64,000 nucleotides of DNA from Klebsiella huaxiensis (GCF_003261575.2 NZ_CP036175.1:3038001-3102000); one strand, 5' to 3'. Shown: positions 34,438-42,891, counted from the first letter of the stretch. Made by a program: numbers and translations. Notes: generated by a model from the letters alone, not told the origin.

Positions 34438-35175
34438 CTATTGCGCCAGTATCCGACACTCTTTCATCACCGCCAGTACATCATCAAGCACCAGCGACTC
34501 CCATTCGTAGGCCAAAGTGGTCACGCTAAACGCCGCGACCATTTTCCCTGCGCCAGAATAAACAGGAAGAGCAATACAGGCCGCGCGTTCGTTAGCCTCG
34601 CGTTGCTCAATGGCGTAGCCCTGCTGACGCACTTCACCTAATTCGGCAAGCAAAACCGGCAACGTCCCAATTGAATCAATCGTCATTTTCTCCAGCGGCG
34701 TGTAGCCATAAAGCTGCGTAATCTCCTCATCGCTATATTGGCTAAGGAGCACTTTGCCAACGGCGGTACAGTGCGCCGGGAGATGGTTGCCAATATGCCG
34801 CATCAGCGAGAGGTCGTCCTGAGCCAGCGCTTTTGCCAGATAGACCACCTGCTTACCATCAAGAATCGCCGCGTGGCTGGTTTTGCCCAGCCGCTTACTC
34901 AAAAAGGCGGTTAGCAGCCGCAGATCGCGAACCAGGTCGGTGCTCTCAATGCAGTTAGCGGCGATTTTTATCAGCGCCAGACCCGCGTGATATAGCCGTG
35001 TATCCGGCATATACAGCAGGTAGTCGTTATCGAGAAATTCCTGAATCAGGCTGTGGGCGGAGCTTCTGGGGATGTCGAGACTGGTTTGCAGATCGGTGAA
35101 ACTCAGCCCCTCGCGGTGGCTGGCAATCAACTCCAGAAGACGAAACGATCTTTCAGCAGATTTAACTTTGGCCAT
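34438..35175 (-). CDS. IclR-family transcriptional regulator
   Basis: 245 residues. Winged helix at 5-65 (ERSFRLLELIASHREGLSF, DIPRSSAHSLIQEFL) and the IclR effector domain from about 75, with AHCTAVGKVLLSQYSDEE and EANERAACIALPVYSG. Regulators of this family sense small acids or sugar acids such as KDG. It follows the GntR gene with one base between, so both are made from one message. Likely controls cassette A and the CoA-transferase operon. Confidence 0.93.
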   Translation of the reverse strand: MAKVKSAERSFRLLELIASHREGLSFTDLQTSLDIPRSSAHSLIQEFLDNDYLLYMPDTRLYHAGLALIKIAANCIESTDLVRDLRLLTAFLSKRLGKTSHAAILDGKQVVYLAKALAQDDLSLMRHIGNHLPAHCTAVGKVLLSQYSDEEITQLYGYTPLEKMTIDSIGTLPVLLAELGEVRQQGYAIEQREANERAACIALPVYSGAGKMVAAFSVTTLAYEWESLVLDDVLAVMKECRILAQ

Positions 35176-35176
35176 A

Positions 35177-35905
35177 TTAGTTATCTTTATTATCCGCGAT
35201 GCGATCGTAGAATTTACGCGAAGACTGATAGAACGACTTCAGATTTTTACGCAACTGAACCTTATCCCGCAGAACAAAGGCTTCATGAATATTCAGTCGC
35301 AACTTAAAGCTGTGCGCCATGGCACCGTCGGCATTTAGTAATTTGCGCGAAAAATCCTTACGCAGCATCACGATAGTCTGCATTAACTTGTCATAAATCT
35401 GGTTGCCGCACAGGCGTCCCATCAGCAGATCGTACTCATCAAGCAACTGGTGATAGGCCTCCGGCTGACCATCCTGCGAAATCAGCTCCGCCATCTGGTC
35501 AATTATCGCCTGAAAACGGATATGGTCGTCGTGAGTCACCACGGTAATCGCAGTGAGGTAAACCTCTTCTTCTATAAGCTTCCTCGCCGCATAAATTTCA
35601 TCGAGGTTGTGAATCTCCTTATGGAAAATCCAGGTCATCGTCTCTTCAGGAAGCTGGGGTTTGTTCTCACAAACATAGCTGCCATCGCCTGGTTTTATCT
35701 CGATAAGCCCAATCAGCGACAGTGCGCGCAGCGCTTCGCGCACCCGGCTGCGCGTGACATTGAACATCTCCCCCATCGCCCGTTCATTCGGCAAACGCTG
35801 CCCGGGCTTCAGCTTTCCAGAGGTGATCTGCGAGGCTATCTGCTCCATAATCTGTTCGGTTAGGGTGGTTTTCTTCAGTGCGGTCACATCCATGATATTT
35901 TCCAT
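35177..35905 (-). CDS. GntR-family (FadR subfamily) transcriptional regulator
   Basis: 242 residues. Winged helix at about 13-82 (LPNERAMGEMFNVTRSRVREALRALSLIGLIEIKPGDGSYV) and a helical FCD effector domain from about 95 to 235 with the expected acidic and His metal-ligand positions (DEIYAARKLIEEEV, HQLLDEYD, HSFKLRLNIHEA). An alternative start four codons in (ATGGATGTG) is possible. Members control sugar-acid and carboxylate catabolism. Transcribed together with the IclR gene. Confidence 0.92.
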   Translation of the reverse strand: MENIMDVTALKKTTLTEQIMEQIASQITSGKLKPGQRLPNERAMGEMFNVTRSRVREALRALSLIGLIEIKPGDGSYVCENKPQLPEETMTWIFHKEIHNLDEIYAARKLIEEEVYLTAITVVTHDDHIRFQAIIDQMAELISQDGQPEAYHQLLDEYDLLMGRLCGNQIYDKLMQTIVMLRKDFSRKLLNADGAMAHSFKLRLNIHEAFVLRDKVQLRKNLKSFYQSSRKFYDRIADNKDN

Positions 35906-36022
35906 ATACGGACAAGGTTCATATCCATGAATTTACGGAAGCCGGGTCAGTTGTGCAACACTTTGATGTTCACCATTCAAGCAGCATGGCAGAATAAATG
36001 AGACGCCCTGGTGCGGGAACCG

Positions 36023-36529
36023 TCATTCCGGCATAAATTTATCGATCATCGAGGATGCATGTAAATAATGAGATAATGCTAATAGCGAATGAAATGAGTT
36101 AAAGCCAAATTTTTCGATTAATTTTCTTTTATAGTTGCTATAAACTTTTGGCGAAACGCCAAGTAGATCGGGGTAATCTTTTGCCAGCAAATTAAATTTC
36201 ATAATGAAAATATACTGAAATTCTCTCTCCGTTAAGTTAATGTCTTCCCCGACAGGAATACCATCGGTCACTCTGGAAATTATGCTGGCGATATGTGCTG
36301 TGCGTTTTTTATTTATCAAACAGACAATGTTATCTTCGACTCTGAAGCAAACAAAATTCTTTTTCATGTCAAAGCTATTGATAAGAAAATGGAACTGCGC
36401 GTTGGTGTGAGAAGTGTACTTAGTTAAACACAAATCAACCAGATTTGCGTCCCTGAACGGCTTGATATCATTTATTTTCAGTTGTATGGCTTTTTTGAAA
36501 AAATAGTTGGGGCTGAAAATAGTTAACAT
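36023..36529 (-). CDS. LuxR-type HTH regulator without receiver domain
   Basis: 168 residues. The C-terminal third (about 98-160) is a LuxR/FixJ helix-turn-helix: NLTEREFQYIFIMKFNLLAK, GVSPKVYSNYKRKLIEKFGF and NSFHSLLALSHYL. The N-terminal part is an AT-coded, uncharacterised domain without a phosphorylatable receiver Asp arrangement, as in enteric fimbrial and capsule regulators. GAGGG precedes the ATG. AT-rich codon use unlike its neighbours suggests transfer. Target genes unknown; palindromes lie upstream. Confidence 0.8.
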   Translation of the reverse strand: MLTIFSPNYFFKKAIQLKINDIKPFRDANLVDLCLTKYTSHTNAQFHFLINSFDMKKNFVCFRVEDNIVCLINKKRTAHIASIISRVTDGIPVGEDINLTEREFQYIFIMKFNLLAKDYPDLLGVSPKVYSNYKRKLIEKFGFNSFHSLLALSHYLHASSMIDKFMPE

Positions 36530-36564
36530 CCCTTTCCCTCACGAAAGTTCAATAATCCTTTATA

Positions 36565-36601
36565 GATGTGCGCATAGCACATCCATGGGCATATACCCAT
36601 G
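36565..36601. promoter_or_regulatory. Two adjacent palindromes upstream of the LuxR-type gene
   Basis: GATGTGC-GCATA-GCACATC (36565-36583) is immediately followed by CATGGG-CATATA-CCCATG (36584-36601). They lie 36-72 bp upstream of the regulator start and are candidate operators or leader hairpins. Confidence 0.5.
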
Positions 36602-36840
36602 AGTGAAGAAGGTGAATTATAAAGTTATTTATTCTTTATTGTCCAGACGGTCAATTTTAAGAAAAATCCATCACTGGTTGAAGTTATTTGAATTGTTAAC
36701 GCCCGTATGTAGTGGCTATTGTTTTTGTGGTTTTAGGATTTTTCTCACAACCTCTCTGGCGTGTACGATGAGGCAGATAGATATTCTGAAAATAAGCAAT
36801 AACTAACAAATTAAATCACTTAAAGTCGATTTATCAACAT

Positions 36841-36856
36841 ATAAACCCGGGTTTAT
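36841..36856. promoter_or_regulatory. Perfect 16-bp palindrome
   Basis: ATAAACCCGGGTTTAT in an AT-rich stretch. Candidate regulator site; no regulator assigned. Confidence 0.4.
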
Positions 36857-36890
36857 GAATATTCTGCGTCAGAGAGTGTGAAACGTTGGT

Positions 36891-36931
36891 ACACCTTCTA
36901 AACGCTTTTTCGCCATTCGTTTAGAAAGTGT
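36891..36931. terminator. Long hairpin downstream of the FecCD-type operon
   Basis: 14-bp arms with one mismatch (ACAC.TTCTAAACG with CGTTTAGAA.GTGT) around a 13-base loop. Sixty bases past the permease stop on the minus strand; possibly the operon terminator, although no T run follows on that strand. Confidence 0.45.
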
Positions 36932-36994
36932 AAGTCCACTTTTTAGCGAAGTCATCAGGCATAACGAATGCCTCTGCTGATTTTTGTGATGACG

Positions 36995-38002
36995 CTAGGT
37001 TCTGTTTCTGGCCAACAATATAATAATAAACAGGCCGCCAATACCTGCTGTGATAATGCCAATCGGCAGCTCCTGCGGAGCCAGCAGCGTCCTGCTGACA
37101 ATATCGCCACCGCATAAAAGTACTGCGCCCCACAGGCCGCATAGAGGGAGCAAAAGAAGATGCTTAACACCAGAAAAATAGCGGCACATATGCGGTACCA
37201 TTAACCCAATAAAACCAATCACTCCGGTTAAGGCCACCAGCAAAGAAGTCGCCAGCGCGCAGCAGAAGAAAACCTCCATCCGCAGGCGACTGACGTTAAT
37301 GCCTAATGATTGCGCGGTCTGTTCACCGGCCAGCAAACCATCCAGCGAACGCCAACGTAGCAGGATAAAAGCGCCGAGAAACAGCAGACTTAATATGGCA
37401 TAAGGCAGATTATCCCAACGCGCCAGCCCCAGCCCTCCCAGCGACCAGAACAGCACCGAACTGGCGGCACGCTGATCGCCGGAGAAGATCAGATAGCTGG
37501 TCAGCGCACCAAATAAAAAGGAAATGGCCAGCCCGCAGATAACCAGATGTTCAGCACCGCGCTGCTTTTTAAAATGAAACAGCAGCATTACCGCCACGGC
37601 GGAACAGATCCCGCCGACAAACGCCGATACCGGTAGTGTTAGTGCGCCAAGCCGCTCGCCAAATCGGGTGATCACCAGTACCGCACCCGCCGATGCACCG
37701 GAGGACAGACCGAATAAAAAGGGATCGGCCAGATCGTTGCGTGTGGTGGTTTGCAGCAGTCCCCCCACCATCGCCAGAACAGCTCCCGTGAGTACGGCGA
37801 GCAGCGTTCTCGGGACGCGTAGATCAATCACAATGCGCCTGACCATCTCAGAGACAGGAACGTCCATGAGCCCTAATGCGCCCAGTACCTGAATCAGCGA
37901 TAACGGTACGCTGCCTTTGGCAACGCTGAGCAGCATTAACCCAGCTAAAACAACCAGCGCACCCCATATCGCCCAATGGTAACGGTATGCAGAAAAGGTC
38001 AT
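36995..38002 (-). CDS. FecCD-family iron-chelate/B12-type ABC permease
   Basis: 335 residues with about ten membrane segments. DLRVPRTLLAVLTGAVLAMVGG and TTTRNDLADPFLFGLSSGAS are FecCD family hallmarks, as are VALTGVIGFIGLMVPH and the late LPIGIITAGIGGLFIIIL. Homodimeric inner-membrane channel for ferric siderophores, haem, cobalamin or metal chelates. Its start overlaps the binding-protein gene by four bases. Confidence 0.94.
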   Translation of the reverse strand: MTFSAYRYHWAIWGALVVLAGLMLLSVAKGSVPLSLIQVLGALGLMDVPVSEMVRRIVIDLRVPRTLLAVLTGAVLAMVGGLLQTTTRNDLADPFLFGLSSGASAGAVLVITRFGERLGALTLPVSAFVGGICSAVAVMLLFHFKKQRGAEHLVICGLAISFLFGALTSYLIFSGDQRAASSVLFWSLGGLGLARWDNLPYAILSLLFLGAFILLRWRSLDGLLAGEQTAQSLGINVSRLRMEVFFCCALATSLLVALTGVIGFIGLMVPHMCRYFSGVKHLLLLPLCGLWGAVLLCGGDIVSRTLLAPQELPIGIITAGIGGLFIIILLARNRT

Positions 38003-38955
38003 TGGTTTGCCGTCGGGTACATCGCCTGCGCCAGCTTCTCTACCGCTTTAATATTGGCTGGCCCTGGGGTCAACTCAGCGTATTGCAACTTCAGATAACG
38101 CTGATGCTTCACCGCAGGTGTCATCTTCATTAACGGATGATTTTCAAGGAAATGACGAAGCGCGTCCGCCCCGCTGCCGGTCTGATAATCCAGGAGAATA
38201 ATAAAGTCCGGTTCCGCCGTCGCAACGCTCTCCCACGAGGTCGTTCCCCAGCTAATATCCAGCCCGTCCATCACGTTTTTACCTCCGGCAGCTTCGATAA
38301 TCGCCGTTGGCATCGCGTAGCGACCGCTGGTAAAAGGTTTATCCTCGCCCGAATCATAAACAAACACTTTCAACGGTTGAGCGCCCTGCGGCGATTTTGG
38401 TAACGTACTCAGCGTTTTTTTCCAGCCGTCGACTAACTCCTGCGCTTCTTTCTGCTTGCCGAAAATCTTACCCAGCGTCAGCTCATCGTTATACAGCAGA
38501 TCCATGCTCGCTTTGCGTTTATCGCCAGAAGTAAAAACACAGCTTTCACTTAATACAAAAGTCTTAATACCATATTTATCGAGGACGGCTGGCGTCACTT
38601 CGCCGCCCACTTTCATACCGTAATTCCAGCCCGCGAAAAAGAAATCGGGATTCACCGCCAGCAACGTTTCCAGTGAAGGGTATTTAGGGGCCAGTTCGGG
38701 AATTGATCCCATCGCCTTTTTAAATTCCGGCGTCATTTTATACCAACCGCTAATACCGGTTAGCCCAACAATGCGGTCCTGTAAACCGAGTGCGAAAGCC
38801 ATTTCAGACATATTAAGATCATGGATCACTGCCCTCTTTGGCGCTTGCGTAAAGGTCACTGGCGTCCCACAACTCTCAATAGTGACCGGATAATCAGCAG
38901 CGCACACCGCAGTAACCGACATAATAGTAATAATACCAACAAGCCACTTGTTCAT
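37999..38955 (-). CDS. FepB/BtuF-type periplasmic metal-chelate binding protein
   Basis: 318 residues from ATG with GAGG seven bases upstream. Signal peptide of 19 residues (MNKWLVGIITIMSVTAVCA). Peripla_BP_2 fold with the long backbone helix: VTFTQAPKRAVIHDLNMSEMAFALG, LLAVNPDFFFAGWNYGMK, and DISWGTTSWESVATAEPDFIILLDY. It resembles proteins of the FepB/FhuD class and captures a metal chelate in the periplasm. No TonB-dependent receptor gene is nearby, so outer-membrane entry must be encoded elsewhere. Confidence 0.92.
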   Translation of the reverse strand: MNKWLVGIITIMSVTAVCAADYPVTIESCGTPVTFTQAPKRAVIHDLNMSEMAFALGLQDRIVGLTGISGWYKMTPEFKKAMGSIPELAPKYPSLETLLAVNPDFFFAGWNYGMKVGGEVTPAVLDKYGIKTFVLSESCVFTSGDKRKASMDLLYNDELTLGKIFGKQKEAQELVDGWKKTLSTLPKSPQGAQPLKVFVYDSGEDKPFTSGRYAMPTAIIEAAGGKNVMDGLDISWGTTSWESVATAEPDFIILLDYQTGSGADALRHFLENHPLMKMTPAVKHQRYLKLQYAELTPGPANIKAVEKLAQAMYPTANQ

Positions 38956-38974
38956 TACGATCCTCATATATTCA

Positions 38975-39805
38975 TCAGGCATAGCCTGGAACCTCAAAAA
39001 TACGCAGAGCCTTACCCGTATCAGGGTGCGGTACGGTAAAACAGGTCAAGCCGAAAACGGGATAAAGCTGTTCAGAGACAAGTACCCGCTCCGGTATATC
39101 CCAGGCCACCGCACGCCCTTGCGACAAAAGCAAAACGCGATCGGCAAAAGACTCAACCAGCGATAAATCATGCAGCACCGCCACCACCGTGATTTCTTTG
39201 CTTTTTACCAACGAAAGCAGTTCCACCCGGCCAGGAGGATCCAGATGGTTAGTTGGCTCATCCAGCAACACCAGTTTTGGCGACTGAGCCAACACCCGAG
39301 CCAGCGCCGCTCGCTGCCTTTCCCCGCCGGAAAGCGCAGACAGCGAACGCTTTCGGAACCTCTGCAACCCGGTATCGTTAATGGCGCTGGTCACGATGGC
39401 TTCGTGTTCACGACGCGACATATCCCGGGCATGGGGAATGCGTCCTAGCGCTACATAATCTTCAAGCGCCAGCCGCAAATCGGGAGCGTCATTCTGCGCG
39501 AGCACCGCAATCTGCTGGGCCCGCTGCTGCCGGGTCAAGGTCGCAATGGAACGACCAAATATCCGAATGTCGCCATCCCGCAATGCGAGTTCCTGATCAA
39601 TCGCACGTAATAAAGATGTTTTACCGCTGCCATTCGGTCCAATGACCGCCAGGCACTCCCCTTTAGCGGCATTAAAATGAATCCCGGAGAGAAGTTCCCC
39701 GCCGCCGGGTCGCGGCAATGATTCGATATTGACGCTGAGCACCGGGTCAACGGCCGTACCACAATTTGTCAAACTCTCCTCCATTAGCAGGCGAACTTTT
39801 TTCAT
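38975..39805 (-). CDS. FecE-type ABC ATPase
   Basis: 276 residues. Walker A GPNGSGKTSL (56-65), Q-loop AQNDAPD, signature LSGGERQRAALARVLAQSP, Walker B LVLLDEPTNHLD and the switch His in VLHDLSL. First gene of a three-gene unit (ATPase, binding protein, permease). An in-frame ATG seven codons later is possible. A Fur box lies 16-34 bp upstream, so iron control is likely. Confidence 0.93.
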   Translation of the reverse strand: MKKVRLLMEESLTNCGTAVDPVLSVNIESLPRPGGGELLSGIHFNAAKGECLAVIGPNGSGKTSLLRAIDQELALRDGDIRIFGRSIATLTRQQRAQQIAVLAQNDAPDLRLALEDYVALGRIPHARDMSRREHEAIVTSAINDTGLQRFRKRSLSALSGGERQRAALARVLAQSPKLVLLDEPTNHLDPPGRVELLSLVKSKEITVVAVLHDLSLVESFADRVLLLSQGRAVAWDIPERVLVSEQLYPVFGLTCFTVPHPDTGKALRIFEVPGYA

Positions 39806-39820
39806 CTTTCACTACCCAGA

Positions 39821-39839
39821 AAAGATGATAATCATTATC
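39821..39839. promoter_or_regulatory. Fur box
   Basis: AAAGATGATAATCATTATC matches 16 of 19 positions of the Fur consensus GATAATGATAATCATTATC. Just upstream of the FecE-type ATPase gene, where bound Fur would block transcription. Confidence 0.8.
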
Positions 39840-39889
39840 ATTTAAAAAGAAAGGTGAATAGTCACATATTTTATAATGATTTTTTAATT

Positions 39890-39908
39890 ATGTTATAACA
39901 TAACATTT
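39890..39908. promoter_or_regulatory. Zur-box-like sequence
   Basis: ATGTTATAACATAACATTT matches the gammaproteobacterial Zur core ATGTTATA-N-TATAACATTT at all but one defined position. It also contains the perfect palindrome TTATGTTATAACATAA (39888-39903). It lies 85 bp upstream of the ABC operon and 115 bp upstream of the divergent membrane-protein gene. Confidence 0.6.
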
Positions 39909-40022
39909 AATCTGTTATATGTACAATGCATCGCTTAGATGCCTCCGCCCTCCCCAGGGGCGACAATACAGAATGCAAAGTGATAAATTGAATAAATACG
40001 AGTAGTTAAGCCAAGAGGTCAC

Positions 40023-40463
40023 GTGAGCAGGAAAAAGAAGAACCCAGGTAAAAGCAGGATGCGGCGTTTAGCCAACAATCCCCCCCAGCAGCAGCACCCT
40101 GCGATCCGGTTTATAAACAGTACAGATTTTATTGGCAAGCTTGCGACGGGGATTATTCTTTTCGGTATAACTATTTATAATTTCAACGAGATAATCCAGC
40201 ACTGGTGGATTAATGCCCTGTTGTGGCTCTCCATGTTTCTCTGGCCATTTGCTAAAAGGATGGCCGACGATCTCTTGCTTTCAATCGTGTCTGAGCGCGT
40301 GTTTGAAGTCATTAATGGTGGTGGCATAGGTAGATTCGGTGCCCTCTATTGGTTTGTACTGGCCCCCCTGACGCTACCGCTCGCGATAGGCTATTTTTGC
40401 TATCACAGTTGTAAATGGAAGAAAGCCCTGGCAAATGAGCGCGCGGGCTCCGCGCTAAAGTAG
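40023..40463 (+). CDS. Hypothetical inner-membrane protein
   Basis: 146 residues from a GTG five bases after AAGAGG. A very basic N terminus (MSRKKKNPGKSRMRRLANNP) with a QQQ run, then three likely membrane segments (about 38-55, 60-75 and 107-125) and a basic tail. I do not recognise the family. It is divergent from the Fur-controlled importer and shares the region with the Zur-like box. A short hairpin (40462-40478) follows the stop. Confidence 0.6.
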   Translation: MSRKKKNPGKSRMRRLANNPPQQQHPAIRFINSTDFIGKLATGIILFGITIYNFNEIIQHWWINALLWLSMFLWPFAKRMADDLLLSIVSERVFEVINGGGIGRFGALYWFVLAPLTLPLAIGYFCYHSCKWKKALANERAGSALK

Positions 40464-40696
40464 CGAAGAGGCTTCGCTTTCAGGCCCTGGACCTATTGAA
40501 ACCCGCCCTCGCCAGCCGTTTTCAGCACCATAAACACGCTCGTTTTGCCAACTCCCTCACAAAATTATCCGTCTGAAAATTCTGTCCATATGGTCGGGAT
40601 TCTTGCCTATCACGCCTTTTCTGCCACCTCCTTACAGTAAGCCCATGTCATTCACATCGTAACGTATGTTTTTTCAGCCAACAGGAGTAGTGGTAC

Positions 40697-41398
40697 ATGA
40701 TCGATTTTAATGATCCCCGTCAGGTCGCGAAGGCCATTCAGTTCACCAACGTCAACCCGGACTTAACCCGTGAAGGACTGATTCAGCATCTGAATGTCTG
40801 CATGGAGTATCAGTTCGATGCTGCGATGATCGCACCGTGCTGGGTCTCCGTCGCCAAAGATGTATTGAAAGGAACCGGTATTCGCGTCGCCACCACCGTG
40901 AACTTCCCTCAGGCCAACGATACGACGGCCATGAAAGTCGCCGTGGTGAGAGAACTGGCCAAAGAAGGCGCAGATGAATTTGATTTCCCACCGAACCCAG
41001 GCTTTTTACTCGGCGGAATGGATGACCTCTATTTCAATGAACTGAAGGAAGTCACCCACATCGCCCACGACCTGGGAATGAAAGTGAAGGCAATGCTGGA
41101 GTTTGGTTTTATCACCGAAGAGGCGATGAAAATCAAAGCCACTCGCTACGCCTATGAAGCAGGTATTGATTGGGTGAAACAATCCAGCGGCTGGGGCAAA
41201 GGCGGCTGCGCGGCAACGGTAGAAGATGTTCAACTTCTCAAAGCCAATATCCAGGCCCCTTGCCGGGTCAAAGTATCCGGTAAAGTGAACACTCTGGAGA
41301 AGATGAAAGAGATGTTCGTTGCAGGCGCAGAGCTGGTTGGCACCAGCTCAGGACCCGAGCTGGTGAAAGGTCTGGTCGGCGACATCAACGCCTATTAA
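40697..41398 (+). CDS. DeoC-like (2-deoxyribose-5-phosphate aldolase family) aldolase
   Basis: 233-residue TIM barrel. Schiff-base Lys161 in WVKQSSGWGKGG and second Lys192 in RVKVSGKVNT correspond to the two catalytic lysines of DeoC, and Asp96 in EFDFPPNPG to its proton-relay Asp. The motifs differ from true DeoC (KTSTGF, KASGG, DMVINIG), so the substrate is probably a different aldol. AGGAG stands before the ATG. First gene of the long + strand cassette B, directly followed by a PfkB kinase, suggesting kinase then aldolase action on one sugar. Confidence 0.9.
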   Translation: MIDFNDPRQVAKAIQFTNVNPDLTREGLIQHLNVCMEYQFDAAMIAPCWVSVAKDVLKGTGIRVATTVNFPQANDTTAMKVAVVRELAKEGADEFDFPPNPGFLLGGMDDLYFNELKEVTHIAHDLGMKVKAMLEFGFITEEAMKIKATRYAYEAGIDWVKQSSGWGKGGCAATVEDVQLLKANIQAPCRVKVSGKVNTLEKMKEMFVAGAELVGTSSGPELVKGLVGDINAY

Positions 41399-41455
41399 CC
41401 GAAGGGTACCGCCGGAAATGGCGGTACCACACCCGCACAATTTAAGGAGTATGTG

Positions 41456-42385
41456 ATGAGTGTATTTATTCTCGGCAGTTATGCAAAAGCCCTTGTGATG
41501 ACCGCTGAGCGCATTCCGCTGGCTGGTGAGACGCTAATCGGGCACGACTTCCGCCAGACCTGGGGAGGAAAAGGCTCCGATATGGCGGTTCAGGCTGCCC
41601 GCCTGGGAGCTGATGTGGTCTATAGCGGCGTGGTGGGTAAAGATACTTTCGGCACCGAATTCGTTGAATTGATGCTGGAGGAAGGGATCAATATCGATGG
41701 TCTCACCCTGACCACCGAATTGCCGACCGGGGCTGGCTTGATTATTAAAGATAAAGAAGCTCGTAACGTCATCGTCGTGGATATGGGAGCGAACAAACTC
41801 TTTACCCCGGCGCTGGTGGATAACGCCCTGCATCAAATTAAAAGCTGCGGCGTGGCGCTGGCTCAGCTGGAAATTCCGCTGGAAACCGCACTCTACGGGC
41901 TGAGACGCGCAAAGTCGCTGAATAAAATTACCATTCTTAACCCCGCGCCGGCCAGAGATCTACGCGGTCTCGATCTGAGCGCGATCGACTACCTCACCCC
42001 CAATGAAACCGAAGCACGCGTTGCGCTGGGCCTGGCACCGGACGACGCTCGTAGCAACCGGGAAATCGCCAGTATGTTGCTGGAAACCGGCTGCCGCTAT
42101 GTCGTAATGACGCTTGGAGATGCGGGATCCGCAGTATTCGGCCCGCAAACCACGCAGGAAATTCCCCCTTGTCTGGTTGAGGTGGTTGACAGCAACGGCG
42201 CGGGCGACAGCTTCAACGCCGCCCTTGCGGTGGCGCTGGACGAAGGTCAGCCGATAAGCGAAGCAGTCCTGTTCGCCAACGCCACGGCGGCACTCTGCTG
42301 CTCTGACTGGGAAACCGTCCCCTCCTATAAATACCGCACCGATGTCGATGCATTCCTGCAATCTCACGCCGTGACTGAGGAATAA
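41456..42385 (+). CDS. PfkB-family kinase (ribokinase-like)
   Basis: 309 residues. GGKGSDMAVQAARLG (38-52, the ribokinase GGKGANQA motif), LNPAPAR, TPNETEA, and DSNGAGDSFNAA (245-256) with catalytic Asp251. The ATG at 41456 is six bases after AAGGAG. Phosphorylates a furanose sugar. Together with the DeoC-like aldolase and the RbsD/FucU protein it forms a conventional phosphorylating branch inside cassette B. Confidence 0.92.
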   Translation: MSVFILGSYAKALVMTAERIPLAGETLIGHDFRQTWGGKGSDMAVQAARLGADVVYSGVVGKDTFGTEFVELMLEEGINIDGLTLTTELPTGAGLIIKDKEARNVIVVDMGANKLFTPALVDNALHQIKSCGVALAQLEIPLETALYGLRRAKSLNKITILNPAPARDLRGLDLSAIDYLTPNETEARVALGLAPDDARSNREIASMLLETGCRYVVMTLGDAGSAVFGPQTTQEIPPCLVEVVDSNGAGDSFNAALAVALDEGQPISEAVLFANATAALCCSDWETVPSYKYRTDVDAFLQSHAVTEE

Positions 42386-42390
42386 CAATA

Positions 42391-42891
42391 ATGAGACCCG
42401 ATAGAATCTTACACCCTGAACTTGCCGCCGCTCTGGCGACCCTTGGCCATACCGATATTGTGTTGGTAACCGACGCCGGTTTTCCGCTTCCTGCCAGCGC
42501 GAATCGCATCGATCTTGGTCTGTGGCCCGGCACCGTTGATGTCCGTGACATCCTGCGCGTTTTGCGCAAAGAGATTTTCGTTGAAGAGGTGCATTTTGCC
42601 AGCGAAGTGCGCGACTGCCATCCGCAGCTGTATCGCGAAGTGCAAACTATCTATACCGGCTCTGGCGCAGAGTTTTTCGCCGCCAGCCACGAAACGCTAT
42701 GCCACGACATCGCGCACAAAGCCAAGCTGATTATCCGTTCCGGATCGTTCGAGCCGTGGGCGAATTTCGCCCTCGTCGCCAGCACCGATCCTTTTGCCTG
42801 GTTTACCGACGCTTCAGGCGTACAGCCCCTGCCCGCCTATGTCGCCCGACGTCAGCGGATTAACGATAACGTCACGCCGCGACTGAACTGA
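42391..42891 (+). CDS. RbsD/FucU-family sugar mutarotase
   Basis: 166 residues, about 25 longer than usual RbsD or FucU proteins, the excess being at the C terminus. LGHTDIVLVTDAGFPLP (His20, Asp28), the AxxRIDLGLWPGTV strand, and the EPWANFAL substrate-binding end are present. Converts pyranose and furanose forms or anomers of ribose- or fucose-like sugars. Five bases after the kinase stop. Confidence 0.9.
   Translation: MRPDRILHPELAAALATLGHTDIVLVTDAGFPLPASANRIDLGLWPGTVDVRDILRVLRKEIFVEEVHFASEVRDCHPQLYREVQTIYTGSGAEFFAASHETLCHDIAHKAKLIIRSGSFEPWANFALVASTDPFAWFTDASGVQPLPAYVARRQRINDNVTPRLN

Larger units (their letters stand above)
36530..36994. other. AT-rich region with several palindromes, no firm gene
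   Basis: 465 bases between the LuxR-type gene and the FecCD permease gene. It holds four inverted repeats described separately. A 67-codon + strand frame from a GTG at 36603 has an odd composition (many Cys and Leu) and no ribosome site; not accepted. Confidence 0.4.

Noticed and set aside
36603..36806. 67-codon + strand frame starting at GTG
   Set aside because: Weak start, unusual Cys-rich composition, and it begins directly at a palindrome; coding not supported.
36921..37142. 73-codon minus-strand frame overlapping the permease 3-prime end, with a C terminus that looks protein-like
   Set aside because: Most of it is an off-frame reading of the permease gene and only about 25 codons lie outside it; not enough to call a gene relic.
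40023..40463. Colicin immunity-like or toxin-antitoxin membrane protein
   Set aside because: No partner gene and no family motif; only the membrane topology is suggestive.
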